Assembly (NCBI GenBank): GCA_004762155.1
Contig: SIHP01000001.1
Coordinates: forward strand, 496,001 to 560,000
Length of the DNA: 64,000 bases
From: Flavobacteriaceae bacterium
GTDB lineage: Bacteria; Bacteroidota; Bacteroidia; Flavobacteriales; Flavobacteriaceae
Direction of reading: 5' to 3'
Shown here: positions 45,767-55,354 of the stretch, one piece after another
Layout of the letters: every line of letters starts with the position of its first letter
Numbering within the stretch: the first letter of the stretch is position 1
Position numbers and translations under genes: made by a program
The notes under the pieces: model-generated
The model's input: only the letters and a program-made list of their open reading frames with translations
Told to the model about the DNA's origin: nothing
The model's database searches: none

Positions 45767-47815
45767 TTAATTTTGGTTGATATCATCAATATAAATCGTG
45801 TAATCTGAAGAACCATCTCCACCAGTTCCATTATCCATAATTAAAACAAGGTTATACCAATCTATACTTGTATCTACTCCTGCAAAATCAAATGTTAATG
45901 TTTCCCATTGATTCGCTACAGTTGTTGTTGCTGTTATTTCTGCTGTTGCAGATACATCTGGCCAAGGCACATCATCTTCAAACTTTAACAATAGATTTAA
46001 GCCTGCTCTTGGTGACCAAACTTTTACCGTAATTGTAGTTCCTGAAGAGAAATCAAAAATTGTTGGAAATGTTATCTTAGAACCTGCCCATGTTTGCCCA
46101 CTTCCTTTTACCATTTGAGCCGCCATACTTGATGTATTTCCATTTGTATCTGGATTTGCTACTACAGAAATATCACCTCCATCAAAACTACTTAAAGTAA
46201 ATTCTGGTTCGAAATCTAATAAAGGGTTAGAAGAAATATCATCTACATAAATTGTGTAATCTGATGAACCATCTCCTCCGGTTCCATTATCCATAATCAA
46301 CACAAGATTATACCAATTAACACTTATATCTACACCTGTAAAATCAAACGTTAATGTTTCCCATTGATTTGCAACTGTTGTAGTTGCTGTTATCTCTGCT
46401 GTTGCAGATACATCTGGCCAAGGCACATCATCTTCAAACTTTAATAATAAGTTTAAACCTGCTCTTGGTGACCAAACTTTAGCTGTAATAACTGCATTAG
46501 TAGAAAAATCGAAAGGAGTTGGTACAGTTATTTTAGAACCTGCCCAAGTTTGCCCACTTCCTTTTACCATTTGAGCCACCATACTTGATGTATTTCCATT
46601 TGTATCTGGATTTGCTACTACAGAAATATCACCTCCATCAAAACTACTTAATGAGTATTCAGTCTCAAAATCAACTGGCGTTATACCATCTGTTGGAGTT
46701 GTGCTTTCTTTATAAAAATAAATATTATCTATAAATACTGTTCCTGCTGCCCAAGGAATTCCTACAAACTTTAATTGTAAGATTTCATCTACAGTTAAAC
46801 CTTGATCAGTATATTCTGAAATTGGAATATTTATACTCGTCCATCCGTTTGGAGTTAAATCTGTTGTTACTGGTGCTTCTGTTGCTCCACTTCCATCCGC
46901 TGGAATATTAATTATTGATGTTTCTATTTGCTCTACTGATGTTGTCCAAACATCTAAATGTAAAAACTCCATACCAGAAACATCTTGTGTTGCACCAAAT
47001 TGAATTCCTTGATAACTTAGATTAATATATTGTAACATTGTATCTCCATCCAAATCAAACTCTGTCCATCCACTTCCCTGACCAGCTTGTCCCCAATCTG
47101 GAAAAGTATCTGTACCTGCTACATTTGTATATGAACTACCATAAATAGAAATAACATCTGTATCAATTCTATTTGGTTGTGTTGGTGCTGAATTTATTGG
47201 TTGTTCAATTGAAGTTACTTCAAAATCTTCAGTATAATTTGTAGTTTCAATTGCAGCACCTTTTGCTACAATCTCAACTGTATAAACTCCAGCTTCTTCA
47301 TATTGATATGTTATTGTTTCTCCTATATTACCTGTTGCTACTGGTTGATCAACGCCAGTTTCTCCAGAGTAAAACTCATACATAGTTGCATAATCTGCAT
47401 CTGCTGTAACTTCTACCTGTTTAGACACCGACTCGCTATTAGCTATTGTTGCTACTAAATTTTCTGGTGATTTAAATGAAACTTGTAACTCTTGTGTTAT
47501 TTCCGCTTCATCTCCTTTTAAATTGAAGGCCTGAACAACTATGTTGTATATTCCTTCTTCATAAATATGATCTACACTTTCTCCAGCACTTAATTCTGCT
47601 GCTTCAGTTGTATTATCACCAAAATATACAAAGAACTTTGATGCTCCTTCTGCTGTTGGTGATATGGTTACTAAACCTGTATTATCTTGTGTAATATTAT
47701 ATGCTGCTGCAAGATTTGTTGGCATCTCTATAGAATCTATAAAAGATAAATCTCTTTCTTCTGTACAAGCCACAAAAATTACTAAAATGATAAGTATGTT
47801 ATATATTTTCTTCAT
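45767..47815 (-). CDS. surface glycan-binding lipoprotein with PKD and duplicated carbohydrate-binding modules
   Basis: I start at the ATG at 47815 (MKKIYNILII, lipobox FVAC, C17); an earlier ATG at 47854 lies in the SusD gene. The 682-residue product has PKD-like domains in its first ~180 residues, a CBM-like beta-sandwich at about 220-370, and then two nearly identical ~150-residue modules (FDGGDISVVANPDTNGN ... KVWSPRAGLNLLLKFEDD) at the C-terminus. It occupies the SusE/F place of the PUL, so it probably captures the glucan at the cell surface. The duplication is described separately. Confidence 0.85.
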   Translation of the reverse strand: MKKIYNILIILVIFVACTEERDLSFIDSIEMPTNLAAAYNITQDNTGLVTISPTAEGASKFFVYFGDNTTEAAELSAGESVDHIYEEGIYNIVVQAFNLKGDEAEITQELQVSFKSPENLVATIANSESVSKQVEVTADADYATMYEFYSGETGVDQPVATGNIGETITYQYEEAGVYTVEIVAKGAAIETTNYTEDFEVTSIEQPINSAPTQPNRIDTDVISIYGSSYTNVAGTDTFPDWGQAGQGSGWTEFDLDGDTMLQYINLSYQGIQFGATQDVSGMEFLHLDVWTTSVEQIETSIINIPADGSGATEAPVTTDLTPNGWTSINIPISEYTDQGLTVDEILQLKFVGIPWAAGTVFIDNIYFYKESTTPTDGITPVDFETEYSLSSFDGGDISVVANPDTNGNTSSMVAQMVKGSGQTWAGSKITVPTPFDFSTNAVITAKVWSPRAGLNLLLKFEDDVPWPDVSATAEITATTTVANQWETLTFDFTGVDISVNWYNLVLIMDNGTGGDGSSDYTIYVDDISSNPLLDFEPEFTLSSFDGGDISVVANPDTNGNTSSMAAQMVKGSGQTWAGSKITFPTIFDFSSGTTITVKVWSPRAGLNLLLKFEDDVPWPDVSATAEITATTTVANQWETLTFDFAGVDTSIDWYNLVLIMDNGTGGDGSSDYTIYIDDINQN
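45773..46672 (-). repeat. tandem duplication within the glycan-binding gene
   Basis: Unit 1 (about 46217-46672) and unit 2 (about 45773-46216) have a period of about 456 nt (152 codons) and long identical blocks, for example the stretch around TCTGGCCAAGGCACATC. The high nucleotide identity indicates a recent event. Unit boundaries are approximate. Confidence 0.85.
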
Positions 47816-47829
47816 AATGCTTGTTTTTA

Positions 47830-49305
47830 TTAGTATCCTGTATTTTGTTCCCAATTACCATTGGCAAACTGAATTTCTTCAAAAGGTATTGGAAATAATT
47901 CATTTTTATTCGTTGTAAACCCAGGAATAGAAGCGCCATTTCCTATTCTTACTAAATCAAAAAAGCGGTGTCCTTCTCCAACAAGCTCCAGTCTTCTTTC
48001 ATTGAAAATTGCTTGTGTAAGATTACTTCCGGTAACTAAAACATCATGGTCATTATTACCAAAAGCTCTTGCTCTTACTCTATTGAGATAAATCTGCGCT
48101 CTACTATCATCAATACTACCTCTATTTAATGCTTCCGCTGCCATTAATAAGACGTCAGCAAAACGAATTGATCTATAATTATTTGGATTAGTTAAGTTTG
48201 CATCACCAGTATTTAAGTCTCCTTGTCTTGCTATATACTTTCTATTATAATATCCTGTATGCTCATAACCTACCCCAAATGTTGCCCCCGTATCTGTAGC
48301 CCACTCATTAATATTTAGAATAGCCACATCTCTTCTGATATCCTCATCCTCAAAAGCATCATAAACATCTTGTATTGGCACATTAAAACTAAATCCAGAA
48401 TCAAAGGTTGGACCACTATAATTCCTTATCCCGTTAAACCCTACAGCCACATTACCTTCACTGCATTGTAAACATTCAAAACCAGCACCTTCAGTATCCG
48501 TATACTGAACCTCAAACACAGATTCAACTCCATTCTCGCCTTCATTTTCAAATATTAAATTATAATCATCTACCAAATCATAAGGTCCATTGTTTATTAA
48601 ATTTTCTAAAACAATAGCAGCTTCGTTAAATTTTTCTTGATATAATAATGCTTTTCCTAATAATGCTTGAGCAGAACCTTTATTAGCTCTACCAACCTGA
48701 ACTGAAGTATAAGATAAATTATCAACCGCATATTGTAAATCAGACTCTATTAAAGCATACACTTCTCCTATTGATGATCTAGGAATCGTAAGCTCATCTC
48801 CTGTTTGAAATCTTTGATCATCTTTTATAGGAATTCCTCCAAACCATTTTACCAGTTCAAAATGATAATAAGCCCTTAAAAATCTTGTTTCTGCTATAAT
48901 TATATTTTTTCCATCAAAATCTGTTTTATCTTTAAACTCTAGAATATAGTTTGCTCTGTTAACACCAGCAAACATCCAATTCCATATATCTCGTAAATTA
49001 CTATTAACAGGGTTATGAGTCATATCGTCAACCTGTTGAAACCCTATAACATCAGTTGCGCTCTCTCCTCCACATAAAGTATTATCAGACGCAATTTCAC
49101 CTAAAAGAACATTAACATAGGTAGATTGTAGTATATCGTACGTACCTATTAAGGCTTGATTATAATCATCTTCTGAATTAAAGAAGTTTTCAGAATCAAT
49201 ATTAAACTCTTCTACTTCATCTAAAAAACTATCTGAGCAACTAGTATAAAAAGTAAGGCTTATTAAAACTATTGCAAAAACTATTATTTTATTATATTTT
49301 ATCAT
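47830..49305 (-). CDS. SusD/RagB family glycan-binding lipoprotein
   Basis: A 491-residue lipoprotein (lipobox YTSC, C23). The start DSFLDEVEEFNIDSENFF, TPR-like region with RFLRAYYHFELVKWFGGIP, and the end FNERRLELVGEGHRFFDLVR...NPGY-like NTGY are typical. It works as the lid of the SusC transporter. It follows SusC by 10 nt and is followed by the binding protein after 14 nt. Complete and unremarkable. Confidence 0.95.
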   Translation of the reverse strand: MIKYNKIIVFAIVLISLTFYTSCSDSFLDEVEEFNIDSENFFNSEDDYNQALIGTYDILQSTYVNVLLGEIASDNTLCGGESATDVIGFQQVDDMTHNPVNSNLRDIWNWMFAGVNRANYILEFKDKTDFDGKNIIIAETRFLRAYYHFELVKWFGGIPIKDDQRFQTGDELTIPRSSIGEVYALIESDLQYAVDNLSYTSVQVGRANKGSAQALLGKALLYQEKFNEAAIVLENLINNGPYDLVDDYNLIFENEGENGVESVFEVQYTDTEGAGFECLQCSEGNVAVGFNGIRNYSGPTFDSGFSFNVPIQDVYDAFEDEDIRRDVAILNINEWATDTGATFGVGYEHTGYYNRKYIARQGDLNTGDANLTNPNNYRSIRFADVLLMAAEALNRGSIDDSRAQIYLNRVRARAFGNNDHDVLVTGSNLTQAIFNERRLELVGEGHRFFDLVRIGNGASIPGFTTNKNELFPIPFEEIQFANGNWEQNTGY

Positions 49306-49315
49306 TTCTTAATTT

Positions 49316-52300
49316 TTAAAAAGCTAAATTTAAACCTAATAAATACTGACGTGATACTGGATAAACTCCATTATCAATTCCTCTTCCTATCGGACTTACT
49401 GACCCATCGTCATTTTGACTACCTCCACTCGAAGCTGGGTCATAACCTTTATAGTTAGTAAACGTAAATAGATTATTTACAGTTGTGTATAAACGAACTT
49501 TAGAAAAACCTATTTTACTCAAAACACTTTCTGGCAAACTATACCCTAATTGTACATTTTGTATTCTTAAAAAAGAAGCATCTTCAACGTAAAAGCTTGA
49601 AAAAAGTTTATTATTTGTTGCTCCTGTTGTTGCTCTAGGGACTTCGTTACTTGTTCCTTGCCCCGTCCATCTATTCAAATAATAAGCTAACCTGTTTACA
49701 TTTGGCTGATCCCTTTCATAATTTCTAACCATATCTTTATTTAGCTCAGAATACATATAAGTTGTAAAATCCCAATTTTTGTAGTTGAAACCTAAATTAA
49801 GCCCCATAATAAATTCTGGTTGAGGATTACCTATAAAAGTTCTGTCATTAAAATCTATAACACCATCCTGATTTGTATCTACGAACTTTATATCTCCTGG
49901 TGCTGCATCAATACCTAATAAACCCGATTGAGATGGAGCATTATTAACTTCTTCAACTGTTTGAAAAACACCTTCTGTTTGTAACCCATAAAAATACCCT
50001 ATTGGTTGACCTACCTCCATTCTTGAAGGTGCTAACTGACCAACACCGAAACCTCCACCTTCAATCACAACATCTCCATTAATTTTTGTAACCTCACCCT
50101 TTATTGTTGTAAAGTTATAATTAAGATTATAATAAAAATCTTCACCTATTTGATCTTTATAATTAATAGAAAACTCAAATCCTTTTACCTTAGTTGTACC
50201 CGCATTAACAGTTGGACTTGAAGACCCTGGCGCTTCAGCTCCAAGAATACCAGACACAGGTATATTTGACACTAATAAATCATTTCTATCTTCTATAAAA
50301 TAGTCTCCAACAATTTCTAGTTTTTTACTAAATAGATTTAAATCAAAACCAATGTCTAACTTTTCTGCTCTTTCCCATGTTGCATTTTCATTTGGTAAAT
50401 CTCCTATAGCTAATCCATTCACAATTACACCATCTAAAACATAGGTTGCTTCTCCATCTAGGTCTGCTCTAAACAAATTCCCTCCAGTATTATTACCTAA
50501 AATACCATAACTACCACGTATCTTAAAAAAATCTATAAACTCAATATTTTCCATAAATGATTCTTCCGACACTTTCCACCCTCCTGTAACAGAAGGAAAA
50601 TAATCTACTCTATTATTTGCTGTAAAATCTGATGCTGCATCTCTACGTATCATTCCTGAAAGTAAATACTTACCATTATAATCGTACTGTAGTCGAGCAA
50701 AATAAGACAATAGTCTATTATCAAAAACATAAGCACTATTAGATAGCCCATCGTTCGTACCAGTAGTTAAACTTATATCTGCAAAATCATATGAATTATT
50801 TGGAACATCAAAACCCGTAGCATATAAACCATCTCCCCAACTTTTCTGAATACTCGTACCTAATGTAGCTTCTAGTTTATGTACATTGCTGAATAGCTTT
50901 TTATAATTTACAAAGGTTTCCCAATTATAATTATTTGAAGTAGTTCTATTTTGATCAACCTGACTTCTATCTCTGTTAAACACTTTCCCCGACCCATAAT
51001 CAACAATTGGTAAGAAATCTTTAGACTTATCGTTAAATGACTTATAACCAACACGTGTTGTAACTTTTAAATCATCAGTTGGTTTATAGTCCAAAGTAAT
51101 TGCTCCTTCAAGGTTCTTTCCATAATTTTCATTGTAAGTATCTCTTATTTGAGATAAAGGGTTTATAACCTCGTTCCCTAAAAAACCATCTTCATCCTCT
51201 TGATCTAAAGAAAAAGTAGGAGAATAATTCAATGCATTAAACAACACAGACCCCAAACCATTATCAGATAATGTTTTCGTCTCAAATGTAGTGTAATTTG
51301 TAGTTGATGTTAATCTGAACTTATCACTCAAGTCAACACCAAGAGTTAATCTAACATTATTTCTAATAAAATTAGATTTATCTGGTGAAATTATTCCATC
51401 TTGTTCTAATCTTGAAGCTCCTATATAATAATTAACTCTCTCTGAACCTCCAGAAACCCCAACATTATGATTTATCATAAAAGCAGTTGAGAAAATTTCA
51501 TCTTGCCAATCTGTTCCTTCACCAAGGCTACCTATATTAGCAAAAGGTAATGTTTGCCCGCCAGCTGCATAACCTTCATTTAACAAAAGTGCATATTCAG
51601 TTGCATTTAAATAATTCAATTTCTTTGTTGTCTCCTGAACACCTGTATAACCATCATAAGTTATTTTGATTTTTGTGTTTTTTCTACCAGATTTTGTTTT
51701 TACCAATACAACACCATTAGCTCCTTGAATACCATATATAGCTGCTTGCGCATCTTTTAGTACTGATATTGATTCTATATCATTAGGATTTAAAGTATTT
51801 AAATCTGCTCCTGCTAACCCATCTATAACAACTAAAGGTTGATTGTTCCCATTTGAACTTATACCTCTAATATTAATATCAAACCTGCTACCTGGTGCAG
51901 ATGATGGTGTGTTAATAGTAACACCAGATGTAGTACCTTGAAGAGCTAAACTTGCATCTACAGGTTTTAATTCTTCAATAGTTTCAGAACTAACAAGTGA
52001 CACAGCACCTGTAACATCTTTTTTTGCTTTACTACCGTAACCTATGACAACAACTTCTCCAAGTTGTTCTAAATCTTCATCAAGCATAACATTAATAACA
52101 GATTTATCTACTGTTATTTTTTTTGTTGTATACCCCAAAGAACTAAATTCAAGAACTTCTCCTTTAGCACTTTCTATTGTATACTTTCCATCAAAATCTG
52201 CTTGCGCTCCTTTTGAAGAATTTAAAATAAGTACTATTGCTCCTGGAATTGGCTCTCCTGTTAGAGCATCTGTTATAGTACCTGTTACATTAATTTTCTG

Positions 52301-52354
52301 TGCTTGTATTAGACTGCACATTAATATGGATAATAATAAAATTAGTTTTCTCAT
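49316..52354 (-). CDS. SusC/RagA-type TonB-dependent receptor
   Basis: A 1012-residue outer-membrane protein: signal peptide (ending IQA), carboxypeptidase-regulatory-like domain (about 23-100), plug domain starting after VVIGYGSKAKKDVTGAV with GVTINTPSSAPGS, and a 22-strand barrel ending with a terminal aromatic (GLNLAF). Imports oligosaccharides with energy from TonB/ExbBD. With SusD it defines the PUL. Upstream 52382-52552 is an intergenic spacer whose promoter I cannot place. Confidence 0.95.
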   Translation of the reverse strand: MRKLILLLSILMCSLIQAQKINVTGTITDALTGEPIPGAIVLILNSSKGAQADFDGKYTIESAKGEVLEFSSLGYTTKKITVDKSVINVMLDEDLEQLGEVVVIGYGSKAKKDVTGAVSLVSSETIEELKPVDASLALQGTTSGVTINTPSSAPGSRFDINIRGISSNGNNQPLVVIDGLAGADLNTLNPNDIESISVLKDAQAAIYGIQGANGVVLVKTKSGRKNTKIKITYDGYTGVQETTKKLNYLNATEYALLLNEGYAAGGQTLPFANIGSLGEGTDWQDEIFSTAFMINHNVGVSGGSERVNYYIGASRLEQDGIISPDKSNFIRNNVRLTLGVDLSDKFRLTSTTNYTTFETKTLSDNGLGSVLFNALNYSPTFSLDQEDEDGFLGNEVINPLSQIRDTYNENYGKNLEGAITLDYKPTDDLKVTTRVGYKSFNDKSKDFLPIVDYGSGKVFNRDRSQVDQNRTTSNNYNWETFVNYKKLFSNVHKLEATLGTSIQKSWGDGLYATGFDVPNNSYDFADISLTTGTNDGLSNSAYVFDNRLLSYFARLQYDYNGKYLLSGMIRRDAASDFTANNRVDYFPSVTGGWKVSEESFMENIEFIDFFKIRGSYGILGNNTGGNLFRADLDGEATYVLDGVIVNGLAIGDLPNENATWERAEKLDIGFDLNLFSKKLEIVGDYFIEDRNDLLVSNIPVSGILGAEAPGSSSPTVNAGTTKVKGFEFSINYKDQIGEDFYYNLNYNFTTIKGEVTKINGDVVIEGGGFGVGQLAPSRMEVGQPIGYFYGLQTEGVFQTVEEVNNAPSQSGLLGIDAAPGDIKFVDTNQDGVIDFNDRTFIGNPQPEFIMGLNLGFNYKNWDFTTYMYSELNKDMVRNYERDQPNVNRLAYYLNRWTGQGTSNEVPRATTGATNNKLFSSFYVEDASFLRIQNVQLGYSLPESVLSKIGFSKVRLYTTVNNLFTFTNYKGYDPASSGGSQNDDGSVSPIGRGIDNGVYPVSRQYLLGLNLAF

Positions 52355-52552
52355 ATATAGAGTGGTTTTAAACTTTCCATAAAAATAATGTGTTTTTATT
52401 GCATTTTAACAAAAAAACAACAATACAAAAAACATACATCTTAAAATTTTATGATTTTCTTTAGAAAGCCAAAGAAAAAAAAGCAGTTTTAATGTTAAGA
52501 AAAAGCAAATGTTGTGGTTATGTATGGTTAACAAAACCATATTGTAGTGTTG

Positions 52553-55354
52553 TTAAATTTCTAAAATGTAAGATGTTAAGTTTACATCATGCGGCAAGTT
52601 CATCTTTTTTCGTAAACGATAACGTTTTACCTCTACACTTCTTGAAGATATGTTAAGCAAAGGAGCTATTTCCTTAGAGGATAGATTTAACCTAAGATAC
52701 GCACACAATCTTAAATCATTTGGAGTTAACGTATCGTGAAGATTTTTAATTTTATTTATGAAATCTTTATCAGCATTATTAAAAGCAGTCTCAAACATTT
52801 CCCAATCATCTGTATTGTTTAAATTTTTATCAATAATTTTGATAACATTCTGTATACTTCGCTGATCAGTCTTGTTTACTATTTCTTTCTTAATAGAATT
52901 TAACAATTCATTCTTTTTAATCATACTCATTGTAGAAACTGCTAATTCTCTATTTTTGCTTTCTACATCTTGATTCAATTGTTTATTTCTCATTTCAATT
53001 AATTCTTTTTCATTTGCTAATGTTTTTAATTGAAATTCTTTTTCTTTCTTATCTAATAAAGCTTCTCTTTGTCTTCTATAATAACGCTTATAAATTCTAT
53101 CCATAAAAAATGAAAACATTATCAATAAAACTAAATAAATTAAAATAGCAGCATTTGAAAAATACCAAACCCTATTTATAGAAAAAGAATACGTTGGAAC
53201 GTGACCAATTATATTACCCCCAATCTTTGCTCTTACTTTAAACACATAATCACCAGAGGAAATATTATCAAACAAAATTTGATGTTCATCAGTCCAGTCA
53301 CTCCAATTATTCATATAACCTCCTAATTGGTATTGATATTTTACATTAATATCTTTTGAAAAATAAGGAACACTATAAGAAAACTGAAGATTGTTACTTC
53401 TGGGTGATAACTCAACATATTCATTTAAATTTAAAAATATTTGTTTCCCATTAACTGCATGATTCTTTATTGAGTTTATTTCTAATTTATATTCTCTTTC
53501 GTTTTTTACACTAAGATCTAAAACTGTATAACCATTCAATGTTCCTATTAAATAACTATCATTTTTTAATCTTTTAATATTTTCAAATCCTACGGTTCCT
53601 TTGATAAGGTCATTTGAGATTCCTTTTTTAACTATTATTGAATTAGAGCTAAACTTATCAGGCCTTAGGTAATTAATATTCTGTTTTGAAAAACTAAACA
53701 ACCTATTAGACTCTTTTTCATAAATTAACCTACCAGATAAAAAGTGTTTCTTATCAAGAAGCTTATTAAGAAGAGTATCTTTAATAAAACATTTTGATTT
53801 ATCGTGATACCTATAAACGCCATCTTTATAAGAGTAAATAATATTATTTTGAAACTTTAATAAACCAGAGTGAATACCTTTAGGGACAGTTGTATCAATT
53901 TCAGAAGCTATAACATTCTCAAAATCAGAATCAACTTTCAACCTGTAAACCCCTTTATATTCGTGATTTACAAAAACTGTATTATTATGATATAATTCAA
54001 AATACCTTGTAGAACGATTAAAACCTTTTACTTTATTTTTTACATTCCATTTTTTATTTTTTTTCTCTAGAACATAAAGACCATCATAATTACCTTGTAA
54101 AAGTCTATTGCTACTCAATTTTTTAATCTCCCAGGCTCCTTGAATATTACTAATTTTATTCACAACACCACCTTCCACAATAAAAGTACCCGCATTATGA
54201 CCACAAAAAAGAACTCCATCAATTGTTTTTAAACTCCAAACTTGACCTTGTGTGTTCTTTATAAATTTAAAATTATCTTTTGAAGAATACTTCTTATAAA
54301 ACAATCCTTGGTTAGTTCCTAAATACAAATTCCCATTAAACAAACACGATGCATATACAGTACCCAAAGCCCCATCAATATCTTTGTATGTTTTTACTGA
54401 TGATGAAATATCAATTTTATTAATTCCATTATCTAAGCCTAACCAAATATCATTATTAAAGTCTTCAAAAGTTGTTAATACTGTATTATTAATCAAACCT
54501 TTTCGTTGATTCAATTTAAAATCTATAACACCATCTTTGGTTACATAAACTGCTCCATTTGAAATTGTACCTATAATAAAACTACCATTTCCAAGTTCTT
54601 TAGCTGTATAAATTGTTTTATCAGAAAGATATTTTGATAATTCATCATTACCTAAAGAGTATGGCTTATCAACTAAAAAAAAGCCTTTATCACTTGTCAA
54701 AAAAACTAATTGATTATTTTTTTCAAAAGCAAGCACAATAACAGTATGCTTAAAAACATCAGCATTAGAAACTAATAGAGGAATTCCTTTTTCTATTTTA
54801 AAAATTCCTTTTCCTGTTTCCTGAAAATAAACACTACCACCAACTTTAAACATTTTAGTTATAACAGCCTGAGGTCCTGAATTGATTTTCTTTATTAAAC
54901 CTGTTTCTAAATTATAGATGTAGATTCTTTGCAACGATTGGAAAAGAACCCAACCATCTAATTCTATAATATTCCAAAATTGCTCATCTTCCAATAAGGA
55001 AACTTTTTTTTCCTTTACGAGTGATGTATAATTTAATGACCCAAAACCATCTTTAGTCCAAAAACCAAAATCCATATAAAAACCAGTAAAAACCTTATCA
55101 TTAAAGGTTTTTACTGATCTCATTATAGTTTCATTTGGTGTTGGATATAATTTCCAAGCAGCTCCGTTAAATTCTAATAACCCACTATTATTTGCTACGT
55201 AAATAAAACCATCGTCTGCTTGACTAATTGACCAATTTTGTGATTCAGCTTTATAATCTTCAGGATAAAATTGATTTATTAACGGTAATTCTTGAGCATT
55301 CAAATAAAGAACACTAAAAAATAAAATTAAAAGATGTTTTTTTAATTGTTTCAA
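52553..55354 (-). CDS. membrane-anchored Y_Y_Y/LuxR-type one-component regulator
   Basis: A 933-residue protein: signal peptide (ending LNAQ), beta-propeller blades (about 30-600) like those of hybrid two-component PUL regulators, a Y_Y_Y domain (about 640-720, YQLGGYMNNWSDW), one membrane helix near 735, a charged coiled coil (about 750-850), and a LuxR HTH at the end (NDLRLCAYLRLNLSSKEIAPLL ... SSRSVEVKRYRLRKK). No kinase or receiver is seen, so sensing must pass to DNA directly. It sits between the symporter (adjacent, 0-nt gap) and SusC, and probably turns on the PUL when oligosaccharide binds. Confidence 0.9.
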   Translation of the reverse strand: MKQLKKHLLILFFSVLYLNAQELPLINQFYPEDYKAESQNWSISQADDGFIYVANNSGLLEFNGAAWKLYPTPNETIMRSVKTFNDKVFTGFYMDFGFWTKDGFGSLNYTSLVKEKKVSLLEDEQFWNIIELDGWVLFQSLQRIYIYNLETGLIKKINSGPQAVITKMFKVGGSVYFQETGKGIFKIEKGIPLLVSNADVFKHTVIVLAFEKNNQLVFLTSDKGFFLVDKPYSLGNDELSKYLSDKTIYTAKELGNGSFIIGTISNGAVYVTKDGVIDFKLNQRKGLINNTVLTTFEDFNNDIWLGLDNGINKIDISSSVKTYKDIDGALGTVYASCLFNGNLYLGTNQGLFYKKYSSKDNFKFIKNTQGQVWSLKTIDGVLFCGHNAGTFIVEGGVVNKISNIQGAWEIKKLSSNRLLQGNYDGLYVLEKKNKKWNVKNKVKGFNRSTRYFELYHNNTVFVNHEYKGVYRLKVDSDFENVIASEIDTTVPKGIHSGLLKFQNNIIYSYKDGVYRYHDKSKCFIKDTLLNKLLDKKHFLSGRLIYEKESNRLFSFSKQNINYLRPDKFSSNSIIVKKGISNDLIKGTVGFENIKRLKNDSYLIGTLNGYTVLDLSVKNEREYKLEINSIKNHAVNGKQIFLNLNEYVELSPRSNNLQFSYSVPYFSKDINVKYQYQLGGYMNNWSDWTDEHQILFDNISSGDYVFKVRAKIGGNIIGHVPTYSFSINRVWYFSNAAILIYLVLLIMFSFFMDRIYKRYYRRQREALLDKKEKEFQLKTLANEKELIEMRNKQLNQDVESKNRELAVSTMSMIKKNELLNSIKKEIVNKTDQRSIQNVIKIIDKNLNNTDDWEMFETAFNNADKDFINKIKNLHDTLTPNDLRLCAYLRLNLSSKEIAPLLNISSRSVEVKRYRLRKKMNLPHDVNLTSYILEI

